The notes under the pieces: generated by a model
What the model saw: only the letters and a program-made list of their open reading frames with translations
Told to the model about the DNA's origin: nothing
Databases searched by the model: none
In this document: positions 1-12,888 of the stretch, in pieces
How positions within the stretch are numbered: the stretch's first letter is position 1
Layout: every line of letters begins with the position of its first letter
DNA from: Rutstroemia sp. NJR-2017a BVV2
Taxonomy: Eukaryota; Ascomycota; Leotiomycetes; Helotiales; Rutstroemiaceae
DNA: 64,000 nucleotides
Direction: 5' to 3'
NCBI GenBank assembly: GCA_002946415.1
Contig: NJPS01000032.1
Location: 124,001 to 188,000 of the forward strand
Translations under genes and position numbers: made by a program

Positions 1-122
1 ATTGCAATGTCACAACCCCAAATTGACGAGATGATATTGGAAACATGCAACGTCAATTACTCCGTAGTAAGACCATGATAAGAAGCCGCGTAGGTAGAAT
101 ATTTAATGTATCCCGAATTACA

Positions 123-2033
123 CTACATGTGAGGATCGTGCACTGCACATCTCTTGACTGCCCATAATTCCCAATATTTCCAATGATGTTTCAGAATATC
201 TCGTCCTACATCCTTCAGATCATCGAATCCATAGCCATTCCCACATGCACATCCCATATCATCTCTCACCGGAGTGTTCAGCACAGCTGAACTACTGTGG
301 TGGCTCAAGGTCCTATCTCCTATTGCTGTATCCTCCTCATATTCGCTCTCGTCGTCGCTACTGTCCTCATCGTCATCCGGAATCTCCTGGGGAACAAAAC
401 CCCCCACGTTATTGTTCACCTCCACAGTTGGCATCACATATCCTACACCTCTGAAACTGACCCACTTGAGATCCTTGAGTTCTAATCGAACCATTCGAAC
501 AATGTCAAGCCAGGAGCTACCTTCCTTCAACTTGACACTCCTAAGTCGTACAGATCTAAGGGTTGTACGGTGTCTTCGGAGCAGATTGATAATTTCTTCG
601 CTTTCTAGATGCCACGCGCCAAACCCGACGTAACGTAAGTTTTCCCAGCAAACATTGTGGAACACCGCTTCAAGTGGGACATGACTCAAGGGTCGATGTG
701 TAGGAAAGCCCACATGCAAGCCCTGAATTTTGTTTGCGTTGGTGAAGAGAGTTTCGAAAAGAGTGGAAAGTTGATGAAGCTTATCATCCGTGGGTTCTTG
801 AACTTGAATTTCTAGGCAAGTTAGGCGATTTGCTAGGGATGAAATAGTTGCTTGAGAGTGGTGGTTCAATAAAAATGGCATCCTCGGGTTAACGAACCGA
901 CTAGAGAATCGAGTGGCTGGTGAATTCGACTGCAGAAATGCATATCCGAGGGTGCGCGCAGAATGTTCGCATGCTACCGTCCACTCTAGGGGGTCTAGAT
1001 CAACGGATAAAATGGGATCTGTCATATTGGTATTTCGTTGGAACGCGTCCCAACGTCTATTTCGCAAAAAGGAAGCCCAGCCGATATCAACAATGTCCTG
1101 AACTCGCATGAGGCGTATTTGCTGAAGGTTCACGAATGTCCGAAATGCACGAAGTAATGTCTGTATGTCGAGTTGGTTGTGGATGATTGTTCGCTGTTCA
1201 CGTGCTCTGGATAACACTCGAGAGATTGTGCTTTCATCTTTCTGACTACGGTCAAGCTTTGCGCGCAATTGCTTCATAGATCTGTCGTTCAAGCGAGTGT
1301 TGGTGTCTAATCGTCGTTGGTCGAGTTGTCGCTGGATATCAACAGTGGTGATTTGTGTTTCTTCTAGTAAGTCCTGTAGATGATCCAAGCCTATGGATAT
1401 GTCAACTAATGCTTGATATACTGAAGAGATTTGGAGCTCACAATACCTTGGAAGTAGAATACGGGGATCATATAGGAGAATTTTTTGACATGTGGCACCA
1501 AATGAGGCCGACTTAGAAGCCAATTCAAACGGTCAAACCCGTCCTGCGAAAATCGAATCGCTATGCGTGCAAATTGCCTCCCATGTAGTATATCTCTGAA
1601 CCTTCGATGAGTGCAGCTCTGTAGTTACCACATATCAGAGAGATGAAATTTGTGGAAACTGAAAATCGAGAGAATAGCTTACCAGGTTCATAGTAATATT
1701 CGTATCTTCCACAGTCTGCGGTGGCATAGACTGAAAGCTCTCCACGCTTAGAGAAGCACGGTGATCGATTGGGATTAATTTTCCAGAGTTTTGCACGAGA
1801 TTTTCGAAGATGTTCTCCAAGATTTCGTTTGACAATCTCAAAATTGGTGGCGGTGACCTTAGATCATAGGCTCTTTTGAATCTTTTCTGAACCAAGCAGA
1901 AATTGGGCACTTCGGGAGATGCCCACGGAGAAGAGGCACGTGGCCCAAGACGGTAATCTTCATGGACTACCAACTGAAGAATTCGATACAGCACTTCATC
2001 CGGAAGCCTTTCAATGGGCTTCAAACTATCCAT
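123..2033 (-). CDS. F-box protein, three exons
   Basis: Probable substrate-recognition subunit of an SCF ubiquitin ligase. I join three exons: 2033-1683, 1618-1447 and 1390-123, giving about 596 residues. The first intron is 64 nt and the second 56 nt; both are GT..AG, and the joins keep frame. The N-terminus (about residues 7-22) reads IERLPDEVLYRILQLV, a typical F-box start. A second F-box-like helix, RLSNEILENIFENL, follows at about residue 66 and runs across the first splice site into a RRFRDILHGRQFARIAIRF segment, the usual F-box tail. After it come a heptad-rich stretch (LDHLQDLLEETQ onward, a likely coiled coil) and a long region without recognised repeats. The C-terminal part carries an acidic run (DDDEDSSDDESEYEED). 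The target is unknown. The F-box call is firm; whether one or both F-box segments bind Skp1 is not. Confidence 0.72.
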
Positions 2034-3854
2034 CTTCTCGAAACGGTGGTTATGTCGATAATCTAGATTGAGTAGCGCCTCCTCTAGAAATTTCCCGTTA
2101 GAATAGACAGAAGAAGCATCATGGGGTGCTCTAATTCATGGACCAACTCAAATCTCGAGGTACTATATTCAATCTGGATTTTGAAGATGTGCTTCTTAAG
2201 ATTTCAATAGTAGGTTCTTTTTAATGCTCAGGATACGCTCAAATTATCCTTGAGGTTTAAAGAACGGGTTCTTTCAAATGTGCAACTGGTATCTGAGACT
2301 TGAAATGTCTGTTCTCCGGAATCGAAAAGGAACATCGAGACTCGAATTTGGCATTGGTCCATGAATGAGCGCAGCCACTGGTGAAGCTGGAAGCATTACG
2401 AGGATCTCACATACCTCACATAGCGACCGTCCAGCGAAAAGGATTCCAACGTTGATCAAGAGTATGAGACTGGTATAAAAAAGACCAATGTATGAGTAAG
2501 AATCAGTCAATTACATCATAACGAGTGTGTTGAGCGCCGGCACCCTATGTGGGAGTTTGAGTTCAGCAGTCAGGTTTTATGAATTCTGACGTGTCGATGC
2601 ATCTAAGAATCATTTGAAAGGGTGGCTCGACCGTGGGTGTATGATTTCTTTTCTCCGATGGCTATTACCACATTATTATCATGCAGATGTATACCTTGCT
2701 TTCCGTTTGGTTGGTCAGAAAAGATTCATAGCGTTGCTGCAGGACTTTTAGGTACCGGTTCTTCGGTGTTCAAAAGATCATGTGACACTCGTCGAATACG
2801 AATTAGGAGAGAAGGATGAATATTGGAGGGTTGCAATTTGTTACAGACATGCTGCAAGGATTATAGCCATCCCACGGCTGCATGAGTGATAGCGAATCGT
2901 GCGTGGTGTTGCGGAGTGACAGATCGTCTGCATGGCAGCGATTTGCGGACCGGAGAATAGCGCTCTAGATAACTTGATCTAGCATGCCTGGGCGTGGTTC
3001 TTCTTCGATGTGATAGAGCAAATATTTAACAGAAACTGACACGGAAAAAGTTCACTAAAACAGAGCAAGGAAAATATCGACCAATGAGGGCCTGCTAATG
3101 CTCATCGCTAACCCCTGTCACCCTACCCGAGACGAACACTAGGTAAGGATTGGTAGCCTGTTATTGTAGAAAATGCAACTCCACCACTTTTGTAGAATAT
3201 TGAGACCAGATTCGTGAAATTAGTATTGGTGGTTTAGAGACGCCAGCTTGCGCTTTTGGTGTGGACGAATCCTTCCATATTATTGGAAATGCTTGCATTG
3301 AAATAGATGGTGTGCAGTTACAGCCAAGCTTATTGGGCGGTGGGCGCTTAATTCAAAGTCCCGCATGTCTCCCTGCAGCACACGACTGGAGTTCTAAAAT
3401 TCCCCACGAGCTTATGATGTCCGTCTCGGAGTCTCATCAAATTGATATATGGAAAGCTTATCGTCACAACGTTTCGGGATTTCATAGGGAGGTACCATTG
3501 GGTAGTAACCGTGGGCGTTCATACTTGGGCGTCCAATTATTTCCCCTGTCCAATGTCCCAATCATTTCGGAAGAATCATACGAACTCTGAGAGCCAGGTT
3601 CCAGGTCAACAAGAAGGTGTGCGGGAGTAGGTGGGCCGGATACCCTTGTCGAGATGTTGAATTCAATGCATGAACCTTTGCTTTCTGCAATGACGTGCAT
3701 ATTGTGACAACGCAAGTGACTCAATTCGGCACGCAGCCGTTTTCGACCCAAGGCATAGTTTCCATAACCTTATTGCCGACGATACATCGTTGAAGAGTAG
3801 CGCCAGGAGTAATAGACCGGTGACCCAATACGACGAGAGGAGTAGTTCAGGGGA
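2034..3854. other. Gene-free interval
   Basis: This 1.8 kb lies between the F-box gene and the CoA-synthesis gene. Several short ORFs occur on both strands, the longest about 109 codons (3261-3590, plus strand) and 89 codons (3482-3751, minus strand). They overlap each other, none resembles a family I know, and none extends through plausible splice sites. I see no tRNA, no clear tandem repeat and no transposon ends. Confidence 0.5.
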
Positions 3855-5072
3855 TCAGAGTGAAGATGTCTGGGCGCGATCCGCTTTGTGCTTCCTTAAA
3901 GCGGTACTGCTGATCTTAGAAGCAAAATTTTCCGTCTTGGTGGCTGAATCCAGTTTATCTTCGGCATCCAGAACGTCAACTTCGTAGATCTCAAGGGGTT
4001 TCCAGCCCTTTTCCACCCTTTTTTCGTTGACAGACTGACCACCCGACCTAGTCTCCCCAGAAACCACCAGTGCGGTGACAGTTTCATCAGTGATGGTCGG
4101 TCCATAAGCGTCCTGAATTTCAATACATTCAAGAGTGATCGAGTGTGCTTTCAGTTTCGTATAGATTGCTCGACCGTTTGAGTCTTGCGATGCAATCGTC
4201 TGGATGGTGTCCTCGGAGTTGGTTCGCATGAATGAAAGAATCGATACGAGAAAATCGACGACATCACTTTGCCGTTTCTCCCAGCTTTGCAGGTACTCGG
4301 CATATTTTTTGTTCTTCAGGAGCTCATCGCCTGTAATTCCAATTATCAACCGGCGCGGAGGATCCGAAGGACTGACAGCTGGTTGCAGTAAAAGCGCGGT
4401 AGCTGTAAGTAATAGCTTGTGTCCCGCATGAAGATGATCAAACGTGCCACCAACTGCTACCACATTATGAGAGACTGAGGAACCACTTTTGATGGATTGA
4501 GTGGCTTTCTGAATCATGCTAAGGCCACCACCGACTATGTGGAATGCAGCTTGTAACGGAGGACTGATCCGGTTTGCAAGCTCTAGATAATCTCTAAGCA
4601 ACTTTTGACCGCTCTCTCCTTCGACAGAAAATACGTGGTCCCATTGACGCTGCGTACTGGCAAAGACTGAAAGGTCAACAATGGGACCTGGAACCAATAT
4701 TCCGTGGCTATTCTCGGATTCTTGGTCTGTAGTCAACGAGCGAGTGGAGTCGTAATCTAACAAGACAATGCGGACGTCGATAGCCCGGGGAAGGCCTGGT
4801 ACAACCTCGATGCCTTGTTGAGCACATATCAGGCTGATAAGGCTATAAAGGCCACCTAGCAATTGTTCCACCTCATTATAGATTTGAGCTCTAGGACCAC
4901 TCAGTCGCTCATGGAAGTCTGCGGATGCTATACCTATGATAAGTCTTGTATTCGACGCCGAGCCCTTGAGGATCGAGAGACACGCAGAGATTGAGGGGGA
5001 AAAAGCAGCACTGAGAGCTGTTGCAGTAATTGGTGCGGGGTGTTGGGGAAGGAGAAGGAGGGATTGCAACAT
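3855..5072 (-). CDS. CAB4: Pantetheine-phosphate adenylyltransferase (PPAT)
   Basis: Catalyses the fourth step of coenzyme A synthesis, adding AMP from ATP to 4'-phosphopantetheine to make dephospho-CoA. The first in-frame ATG is at 5072, giving 405 residues in one exon; the open frame runs further upstream but only from a non-ATG codon. The nucleotidyltransferase core starts near residue 204 with VVAVGGTFDHLHAGHK, containing the HxGH ATP-binding motif (HAGH). The C-terminal signature KISSTALR is the ISSTxxR motif of this fold. The roughly 200 residues ahead of the core are poorly conserved, as in fungal and animal stand-alone PPAT domains. No dephospho-CoA kinase domain follows, so it is the separate fungal enzyme and not a bifunctional COASY. 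The symbol follows the yeast orthologue by family. Confidence 0.88.
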   Translation of the reverse strand: MLQSLLLLPQHPAPITATALSAAFSPSISACLSILKGSASNTRLIIGIASADFHERLSGPRAQIYNEVEQLLGGLYSLISLICAQQGIEVVPGLPRAIDVRIVLLDYDSTRSLTTDQESENSHGILVPGPIVDLSVFASTQRQWDHVFSVEGESGQKLLRDYLELANRISPPLQAAFHIVGGGLSMIQKATQSIKSGSSVSHNVVAVGGTFDHLHAGHKLLLTATALLLQPAVSPSDPPRRLIIGITGDELLKNKKYAEYLQSWEKRQSDVVDFLVSILSFMRTNSEDTIQTIASQDSNGRAIYTKLKAHSITLECIEIQDAYGPTITDETVTALVVSGETRSGGQSVNEKRVEKGWKPLEIYEVDVLDAEDKLDSATKTENFASKISSTALRKHKADRAQTSSL

Positions 5073-5468
5073 GACGATTGATGGCAGAATAGCTTGCCAG
5101 CACACTGTTTGTGATAAATATCTGGATAATGGTCTTAGAAGAGTCAAAGGTCGTACCCAAATAAGTCAATCGTTGTGTAGGAGGAGACCTTTCATGTAAA
5201 CACGTAAGAGTATATGGTGAACTCTGTGTGCAGATGTCTGTGAAGGGAGGAAGGACGGATATGGATCGTGGTATAAGTATCTGGAATTGGGAATAGCCTT
5301 GCCGAACATTTGGTGGTTCAATTGGGCTCTCATAAAGCCCAGGCTCAAATTTAGCGGCCTAATCAAGCCTCCCCACCACTGTCAACCTCCCACTTTACCA
5401 ATTTCCACCGGCACATCTCACTCTAAAAGGACTCTAGGGCGTTCTTACCCCCCATTGCATTGTCAGCC

Positions 5469-7568
5469 ATGCCATTTGATTCTTTTCATATTCACTCGCA
5501 TTCGCGTTCGTCTTCTTCGCAACAGAATGTCGCCCACGGGGGAGCAGCCACTGGTATAATACAAGCAGCTCAAAATTTAGGAAGCTTCGGTTTACCCGCT
5601 CTGAGTTCCGCCGCAGGACAATCCACACCTGCGACAACAACACATGGTCCTAATTCAACTATGACGAGCACCTCCAACAACGCTACCATGAATCAACCCC
5701 AGCAGTACGAAACTCCTAGGCGAATGCGGCACCCTGACGAAGCGCAGACAAATTTGGCTTCGCAACGTGGTCCTCTATCACCCAGAGATTACGGCCAAGG
5801 TGGTCCTCGTATCAAACAAGAGGAAGTTACCCCAGAACCATCTCAATATCCAAATACGGCACAAGTTCCTGGTGCTTTGCAATCTGGACGACCAAGCGCA
5901 ATCTCAGCACACACTGCACCCTCCGTACCGACGATGCCTCAAGACCAATATTCAACTCCTTCACGGACATCCAATATGGGTCTTTCGCACAACTATACAC
6001 GATCGAGCCCAGCAGGGTTTGATAGCCAGGGCTATGGACAATTTCAAGCGACTACACCCGGAGGAACTGAGCAGAGTCAATTCGCATCGCCCTCACAAAA
6101 ATATACCCCACAGCCATCGCAACGAACAGTGTCGAATACTCCACTTGGTCTAGCGGACATTCGACCTCGTGGGGACTCGGGACTCTCTGACGGATTGCCT
6201 GGAGCTAACCCATATTCCTATGACGGGGCCAGCGCGACGCCAACGAACAGCAATTACTTAGCTCCATGGGCGCTTTATGCATTTGACTGGTGCAAATGGC
6301 CTGCGCAAAACAATGAAGCTGGAAAGGTGGCTATTGGAAGCTATTTAGAAGACGGACATAATTTTGTAAGTTGACTGCGCGGCTCTAGGTCGATCACAGA
6401 AAGAGGCTCATTCAGATATCCTAGATCCAAATACTCGATTCACAGATTGTGCCTACCCAGTCGGAGTCTTATATTCCTGGCGGTCCGAAATATGGATTGG
6501 AATTCACAAAAATCGCTGAAGCAACCCATTCATACCCTGTCACACGTCTATTATGGGAGCCTCCATCATCTCAAAAGCAGTCGACCGACCTACTGGCGAC
6601 TTCTGGAGATCACTTGAGACTCTGGTCGCTTCCTTCAGAAACTCCTGCCTCTGCAACAAACAACATTGCTCGTTCATCCAACGCTGGCCGAGACCTACCT
6701 CCGAGTAAACTTACACCACTTGCTCTTCTTTCGAACTCTAAGACACCCGAGCATACTGCACCATTAACCTCTTTGGACTGGAACACTGTTTCTCCGAGTC
6801 TGATCATCACATCAAGCATAGATACTACATGCACAATATGGGATATTCCAACATTGACTGCGAAAACACAATTGATTGCGCATGACAAAGAAGTCTTCGA
6901 CGTGCGGTTTTGTGCGAATAGTGTTGATGTTTTTGTGAGTTGTGGTGCTGACGGTAGCGTGAGAATGTTTGATCTCCGAAGCCTGGAGCACAGCACTATC
7001 ATATATGAACCAACTGCGAAGGATGACAAAGGTTTGAACATCATCTGAAGTGATATGGATGTCACTAACACTCTTGACAGACTCTAGTCCTGGTGGAAGA
7101 ATCAGTCCGACGTTGGCTCAACAGACTATGTCGTATGCTCCACCTCTTCTACGATTAGCAGCATCACCACACGATACCCACCTTCTTGCAACTTTCTCGC
7201 AAGACTCTTCAGTCATCCGTATTTTAGACGTCAGACAACCGGGACAAGCGTTGCTTGAGCTCCGAGGTCATGCAGCAGCCATAAACTGTATAGAATGGTC
7301 GCCTTCCAGAAGAGGAACTCTTGCATCCGGAGCGGACGACTCATTAGTCCTGATATGGGATCTACTTAGTCAAAACACTACAATCCCACCTCCTAGTACA
7401 AACGGTGCTCCACCTCCTGAGAACTCTCGTGGGCCCGCAGCTAGCTGGCAATGCGATTATGAAGTAGGAAACATTAGCTGGGCCCCGCGCAGTAACCTGA
7501 GCAACAGTGAAAATGGTGACTGGCTAGGAGTAAGTGGAGGTAGGGGAATTTGGGGCGTTAAGCTATGA
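5469..7568 (+). CDS. WD40-repeat protein, DCAF7/WDR68 (TTG1) type
   Basis: A seven-blade WD40 scaffold of the WDR68/DCAF7/TTG1 family, which binds DYRK/HIPK-type kinases and in some organisms Cul4-DDB1. Exons: 5469-6365, 6446-7031 and 7081-7568, giving 656 residues. Introns are 80 and 49 nt; the second has a CACTAAC branch site. The start is the ATG at 5469. Residues 1 to about 255 are low complexity (Ser, Gln, Pro, Thr). The propeller begins with APWALYAFDWCKWP, then PVTRLLWEP, SLDWN, SIDTTCTIWDI, VSCGADGSVRMFDLR and SGADDSLVLIWDL, and ends GVSGGRGIWGVKL. Animal and plant members are about 340 residues, so the N-terminal extension is the fungal difference; with its Gln-rich stretches it may be a regulatory or interaction tail. 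Family assignment is firm; partners are inferred. Confidence 0.88.
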
Positions 7569-8374
7569 TGGAGTATAGGGTTTCGGATCATCTTATAGAC
7601 AGGAGCACGACGTCTTTCGCATATCGAAGCCTGGAGTTCGGTTTTTTGGAGATTGCATCTACAATATCCGAGCATTTACACTATGTTGCTTAATATCGGG
7701 GCTTGTGTATGATAGCAGTGGGACCGTCCATTTCTTCGTGGACGAATGGGCACGATGAAATGAAAGGCTTTACGAAGACAAGTGTACCATGAAGTAAAAT
7801 TACAGCTTCTCAAAAAGCCTTCACTTGGTTGATACGGTTGTACAGGCGGCCTGCGCCATCGCGCTTGCTGGCATCCATCACTTAAGGTTTTCCCAAGCAA
7901 GATGGCCTCTATTCAATTTAGCGTGCCTGAAGCTTGCACAGTCAATATGATCTCTAACCCGGGACTTGTGACTGAGCACTTAATGACCACTCGAGAATTC
8001 TGGTGAGGGGAGTTGATTGAAACTAGGGCAATTCTGTTCGATTCCCATCTAGAACTTCCACCAGGCTTGAAGCAACGCCGAACCAAGACCAGAAGGTTTC
8101 CTTATATGCTTAGAGCATTTACCGTCTTTTACTAACAATGGGCCTGGAGAAATGTGTTTGTTCATTGAACGGTCGGCGGAAACTACTCTAGTCTCAAAAC
8201 GGCTAGCGCAATCGGTGACCAGAAGGCTGAGGCCATTTTAACGAAACAAAGGATTACAGCTGCTTGCCTCGTCCAATTGTACATTAATAACCTGGGCCAT
8301 CTTAAAAAAACAATACAAATACCTCCAATCCGCCCTTTAATTCCTCAGCTTCTTTCTTTCTTCCTCATACTAAG
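7569..8374. other. Intergenic: WD40 gene 3' end and Spt5 promoter
   Basis: An 800 bp interval between two genes on the same strand. The last 80 bases before the Spt5 ATG are rich in C and T (around 8330-8372), as is common in fungal 5' leaders. No ORF here resembles a gene and I see no repeat. Confidence 0.5.
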
Positions 8375-11300
8375 ATGTCTACTTCAAATTTACTGAGTAC
8401 CTCCTTTGACGAAAGTGACGAGGAAGACGATAACTTCAATCCCCAGCCTGCAGATCTTTCAGACAATGAAGATGAAGGCGACGGAGATGACAATGGATCG
8501 CGCGCACAAAAACGAGTCGAGCCATCAAGACGTCAAGTAGATGAGGATGATGAATCCGAAGATGGAGCCGCGCCCGCGAATGGCAGGAAGAACAACCCCG
8601 GCCCTGATGCTGATGAAGATGGTGACGAAGATGATGAAGACGCTGAGGGGGAGGGAGAAGACATAGGTGCAGGCGACGACGACGACGATGAAGATGAAGA
8701 AGAGGATGATGAGGAAGAGATTACGGTAATATGCTGTGGGCTTAGATGCTACACTAGCTTTACTTGACCAGTTTGCGATTGGGAATGTTGCTGATCGGAA
8801 ATTTAGGGCCATCGACGAAAGCGCCGCAGGGACCGACGAAATGTTTTCCTCGATGTCGAAGCAGAAGTTGATGAGGATGAAGATGAAAATGAGGATGATG
8901 AAGATGAGCTCAACGAAATCAAAGACAATTTCCTTGCAGATATACATCCCGATGATCTTGCGGATCTGCCTGCTGGTGGTGCGACGGACGACAGACGCCA
9001 CAGAGAATTGGATAGAAGACGTGAAATAGAAGCCAGTTTAGATGCGGAGAAACAGGCCGAAATTCTACGACAGCGATACGCCAACAAAAATCGATCAGGG
9101 AGAGCTATTGGTGATTCTGCCGTTGTTCCCAAACGTCTTCTACTCCCCAGTGTCGATGATCCAAGTATCTGGGCCGTGCGATGCAAAGAAGGAAAGGAAA
9201 GAGAGGTTGTATTCTCAATCATGAAGAGAATCGAGGAGAGGAGTGGTACCAAAGACGAGCTAGCGATCACTTGCGCGTTTGAACGTGGTGGGACACAATC
9301 TACAATGAAAGGATTCATCTACGTCGAGGCTCAGCGACAAACAGACATTCTAGTTGCTCTTGATGGCCTTATGAACGTCTACCCGCGAACCAAGATGATG
9401 CTTGTGGAGATCAAGGAGAGGCCGGATCTGCTCCGAGTCGCCAAAAGCCCTACATTGGAGCCTGGAGCATATGTGCGACTTCGACGACCAGCCAAATATG
9501 CGGGTGATTTAGCACAAGTGATGGAAGTGACAGATACGGGCCTCGAAGTTCGCGTTAGGTATGTGCCTCGTCTTGACTACGGTCTTCACGAAGAAGCCAA
9601 CGGTGGAGGGCTTGATGCCTCTGGGAAGAGGAAGCGAGTAGTAGCAGGTCCTAGGCCTCCACAGCGTCTCTTCAGCGAGGTTGAAGCCAAGAAGCGACAT
9701 GCTAGGTACCTACAAGGCCGACCTGACACGAAGACTTGGACCTACATGGGCGAGGATTACATTAACGGATTCTGTCAAAAGGACGTGAAGATCCAGGCTC
9801 TGATAACTAAAGATGTTAATCCGACCCTTGAGGAAGTCACAAGGTTCACTTCAGGCGCCGAGGATGGTACCGAAAATCTGGATCTTAATGCTCTCGCTGC
9901 CAGTCTCAAAGCTAGCACGGCAAACGCTTCTTACTTACCGGGTGACATCATCGAGGTCTACGAAGGCGAGCAAAAGGGTGTTGTCGGCAAAGCTGTCTCT
10001 GTACAAGGGGACATCGTCACAATGGCCGTTTCTGAGGGAGGTCTACGAGGCCAAACTATTGAAGTACCGGTCAAAGGTCTTCGCAAACGTTTCCGTGAGG
10101 GTGACCACGTCAAAGTCATCGGCGGCAGTAGGTTCCGGGATGAAGTCGGTATGGTCGTCAAGATCATAGAAGATCGAGTAACTCTCTTGAGCGACCAGGC
10201 TAACACCGAGATCACTGTTTTCAGCAAGGATCTTCGAGAAGCTAGTGATTCCGGTGGCAGTGGCTCGCTAGGGAAGTATGAGCTATGGGATCTCGTACAG
10301 TTAGACCCTTCGACTGTTGCTTGCATCATCAAGGTTGACCGCGAATCACTTGTTGTTTTGGACCAAAATGGTCAAAATCGAATGGTTATTCCATCACAGA
10401 TTTCGAACAGACTAGAAAAGCGGAAGAACGCTGTAGCCACAGACAGAAATGGTGCAGAAATCAAGATGGACGATGCTGTCAAAGAATACGGCGGAGAGAG
10501 CAGAACCGGCAAGATCCTTCACATTCATCGTTCTTATCTCTTCTTGAAGAGTTCAGAAATGACTGAGAATGCTGGTGTTTTTGTTACTCGAACCACCAAT
10601 GTGAGTAGCGTCTCCGCCAAAGGTGGGCGTGCCACTTCAGCCGCCTCATCTTCACCCGATCTTAGTTCAATGAACCCTGCCTTGAAACTCCATCCAAAGA
10701 GCACTGGCGAAATGCTTCCGCCGAAGTCTTTTGGCCGAGATCGCTCCATTGGCCAAACCGTCACTATTCGGAAAGGTCCTTACAAAGGTTTACTTGGCAT
10801 TGTAAAGGATACTACAGATACCAATGCGCGGATAGAACTTCACACAAAAAGCAAGATTGTCACCGTAGGGAAAGATTGTTTGGGTTTCAAGGACAAGTAT
10901 GGCGGCGCCGTAGCAGATCCAAATGGATTCAGAGGTGGCCCAGGTGGCAATAGAGGCGGAGCAGCTCCAAGAGGCCGCGGTGGATTTGGAGGTGCTACTC
11001 CTGCTGCATGGGATGCAGCCGGTGGAAGGACACCTATGCCCAGCAATGGTGTGGAACGTACTCCAGCTTGGGGACGCAGTAAGTTAAAAGCAGCTTTCGC
11101 ATTCATATATATACTGACAGAAAATAGCTCCTGCGGGTGGTGCACAAGGTGGAAGAACACCGGCTTGGAAATCAGCTACTGCAGATGGGGGACGAACACC
11201 TGGTTGGACTGATGGATCTCGAACAGTCAATCCATATGACGGTAGTCGCACAGCCTATGGAGGAGGCAGCCGGACTCCTGCTTGGTCGTCTGGAGCCAAG

Positions 11301-11783
11301 ACACCTGCTTACGGCATGTCGGACGGTTTTGCATCGGGTTCCAAAACTCCTGCGTACAGCGGTAGTGGCAATGCTACCGACTCGTGGGGTTCCAAAACCC
11401 CCGCATATCAACCAAATACCTCAGGCGACAGTTGGAACTCTAACCAAAGCTCGAATAATAACTGGAACTCAACATACGATGCTCCTACTCCGGGTGGACC
11501 CCTTTCGGCTCCAACGCCAGCTGCGCTGAACGCCCCGACGCCGGGTGGATACTCAGCTCCAACTCCCGCCGCAATGAATGCACCAACTCCTGCTGGTGCA
11601 TACTCCGCTCCAACACCGGCTCCAAACTGGGGAGGCAACTGGGGCGCTCCTACACCTCAAGCTATGGATGCGCCAACTCCTGGTCAAGGTTACTATGGTG
11701 GTGCTCCTACTCCGGGCGCTTACGCGATGCCAGAAACGCCAGCAGCGAACTGGCAGGAAGACGGTCCTAGATATGTTGACTGA
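8375..11783 (+). CDS. SPT5: Transcription elongation factor Spt5
   Basis: The large subunit of the Spt4-Spt5 (DSIF) complex, which clamps RNA polymerase II and III and promotes elongation. Exons: 8375-8725, 8807-11078 and 11128-11783, giving 1,092 residues. The first about 117 residues are very acidic, with runs of Asp and Glu, followed by a basic patch ([12 protein letters not shown]) and a second acidic stretch. The NGN domain starts near residue 235 ([20 protein letters not shown]). Several KOW domains follow, for example [60 protein letters not shown] and [20 protein letters not shown]. The C-terminal region has RGG-like glycines, then repeats of the GxKTPAY/GGRTPAW type, then nine APTP units. 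These Thr-Pro repeats stand for the phosphorylated CTR. The short final intron splits the CTR. Confidence 0.96.
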
Positions 11784-12847
11784 GTGAAGGTAGCAATTCG
11801 TATGTGGAAAATGAGGGTTTTGGAATCTTTTATCGGTCACGGGCCATGGCGTACTTTTGTCTTCTCTTGATTCATTTTCAGTGTGTCAACAGCAAAATAA
11901 CTATCAAAAGTGCCAAAAGAGGTTATTAAATAGTCATTGAATTAATGCAACGTACAAACACATATTCACAATCGATATAACCAAGTTACTCGTCGTGCCC
12001 AATGCTTACAAGTTCTCGCTCCACGTTCTCAACCGAACGAACTAGATGTTCTCGTAAACAACATACTCAATCGGACTATGAGCTGTAGTATTATTTTTTC
12101 CGCATTCAACCTCTTCGTCTGCCCCCAAAATGGAAGCAAGCAAACCGTTAAGCCACAGATTGTGGGGGTGGCTGGTAATAAGGGTTGGTAAAGTGCTAGA
12201 CAATGTGTCAAGGCCTGGACTTTATTGTTCTCAGCTCTAGAATTTTTCAGGGTTGAAGAGGCGTGTAGAGCTCTAACCTAAAGACTACCCATCCATTATG
12301 TGGATTCGGAGAATCGGTTTAGTGCCCAGCTGTCTCAAGCTGCCCATCTAAGAGCACAATTAACTGAAACTGCAGCTCGCTGGATCCTTTCGGTCGCAAG
12401 CAATCCTGTATCTAGGTGTTGAATCGGCGTCTGACGCTGGTGATACCTGAACTGCATGCATTGCCAATGTTCAATGCGGTTATGGACACGCCGAGATTGG
12501 AACCAAGAAACCCAGTAGGCCAAGCACGCTACCTAGCTCATGCATCATCGTATCCAGCATGGGAAAGGAGAAAGATGCATACACAGATAATAGTGATATT
12601 GATTTGAAATTGGATGGACATAGGGTACATCGAAAAAGGTATCATTGCCAAATTTGGTGACTTGGCTATATGATCCAGCCAGCCTATTGGGAAGGGCCTT
12701 ACCATCGCCAACGTACCAAGAACCAAGATATATCCCGTTGTCAGCTGCTGCCTATCGGTTTCAGTTGCTTGATAAGTGGGAGAATTCATATCCAGCAAAT
12801 GGAATACCTCGCTCGTAACCGCAAATCCCAGCAGCTGGAATGGGGCG

Positions 12848-12888
12848 ACTCAGGACTCAGGACTCAGGACTCAGGACTCAGGACTCAG
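12848..12888. repeat. Tandem repeat of 7-bp ACTCAGG
   Basis: Five perfect copies of ACTCAGG followed by a sixth partial copy (ACTCAG). It lies in the gene-free interval downstream of Spt5. Confidence 0.95.

Noticed and set aside
2274..2510. 78-codon minus-strand ORF with a hydrophobic segment
   Set aside because: Short, no recognisable family, and no leader or splice partner; likely chance.
3261..3751. Overlapping ORFs on both strands (109 and 89 codons) between the F-box and PPAT genes
   Set aside because: They overlap on opposite strands, show no domain, and do not extend through plausible introns.
9042..10764. Several ORFs of 60-124 codons inside Spt5 in other frames
   Set aside because: Shadows of the Spt5 coding sequence.
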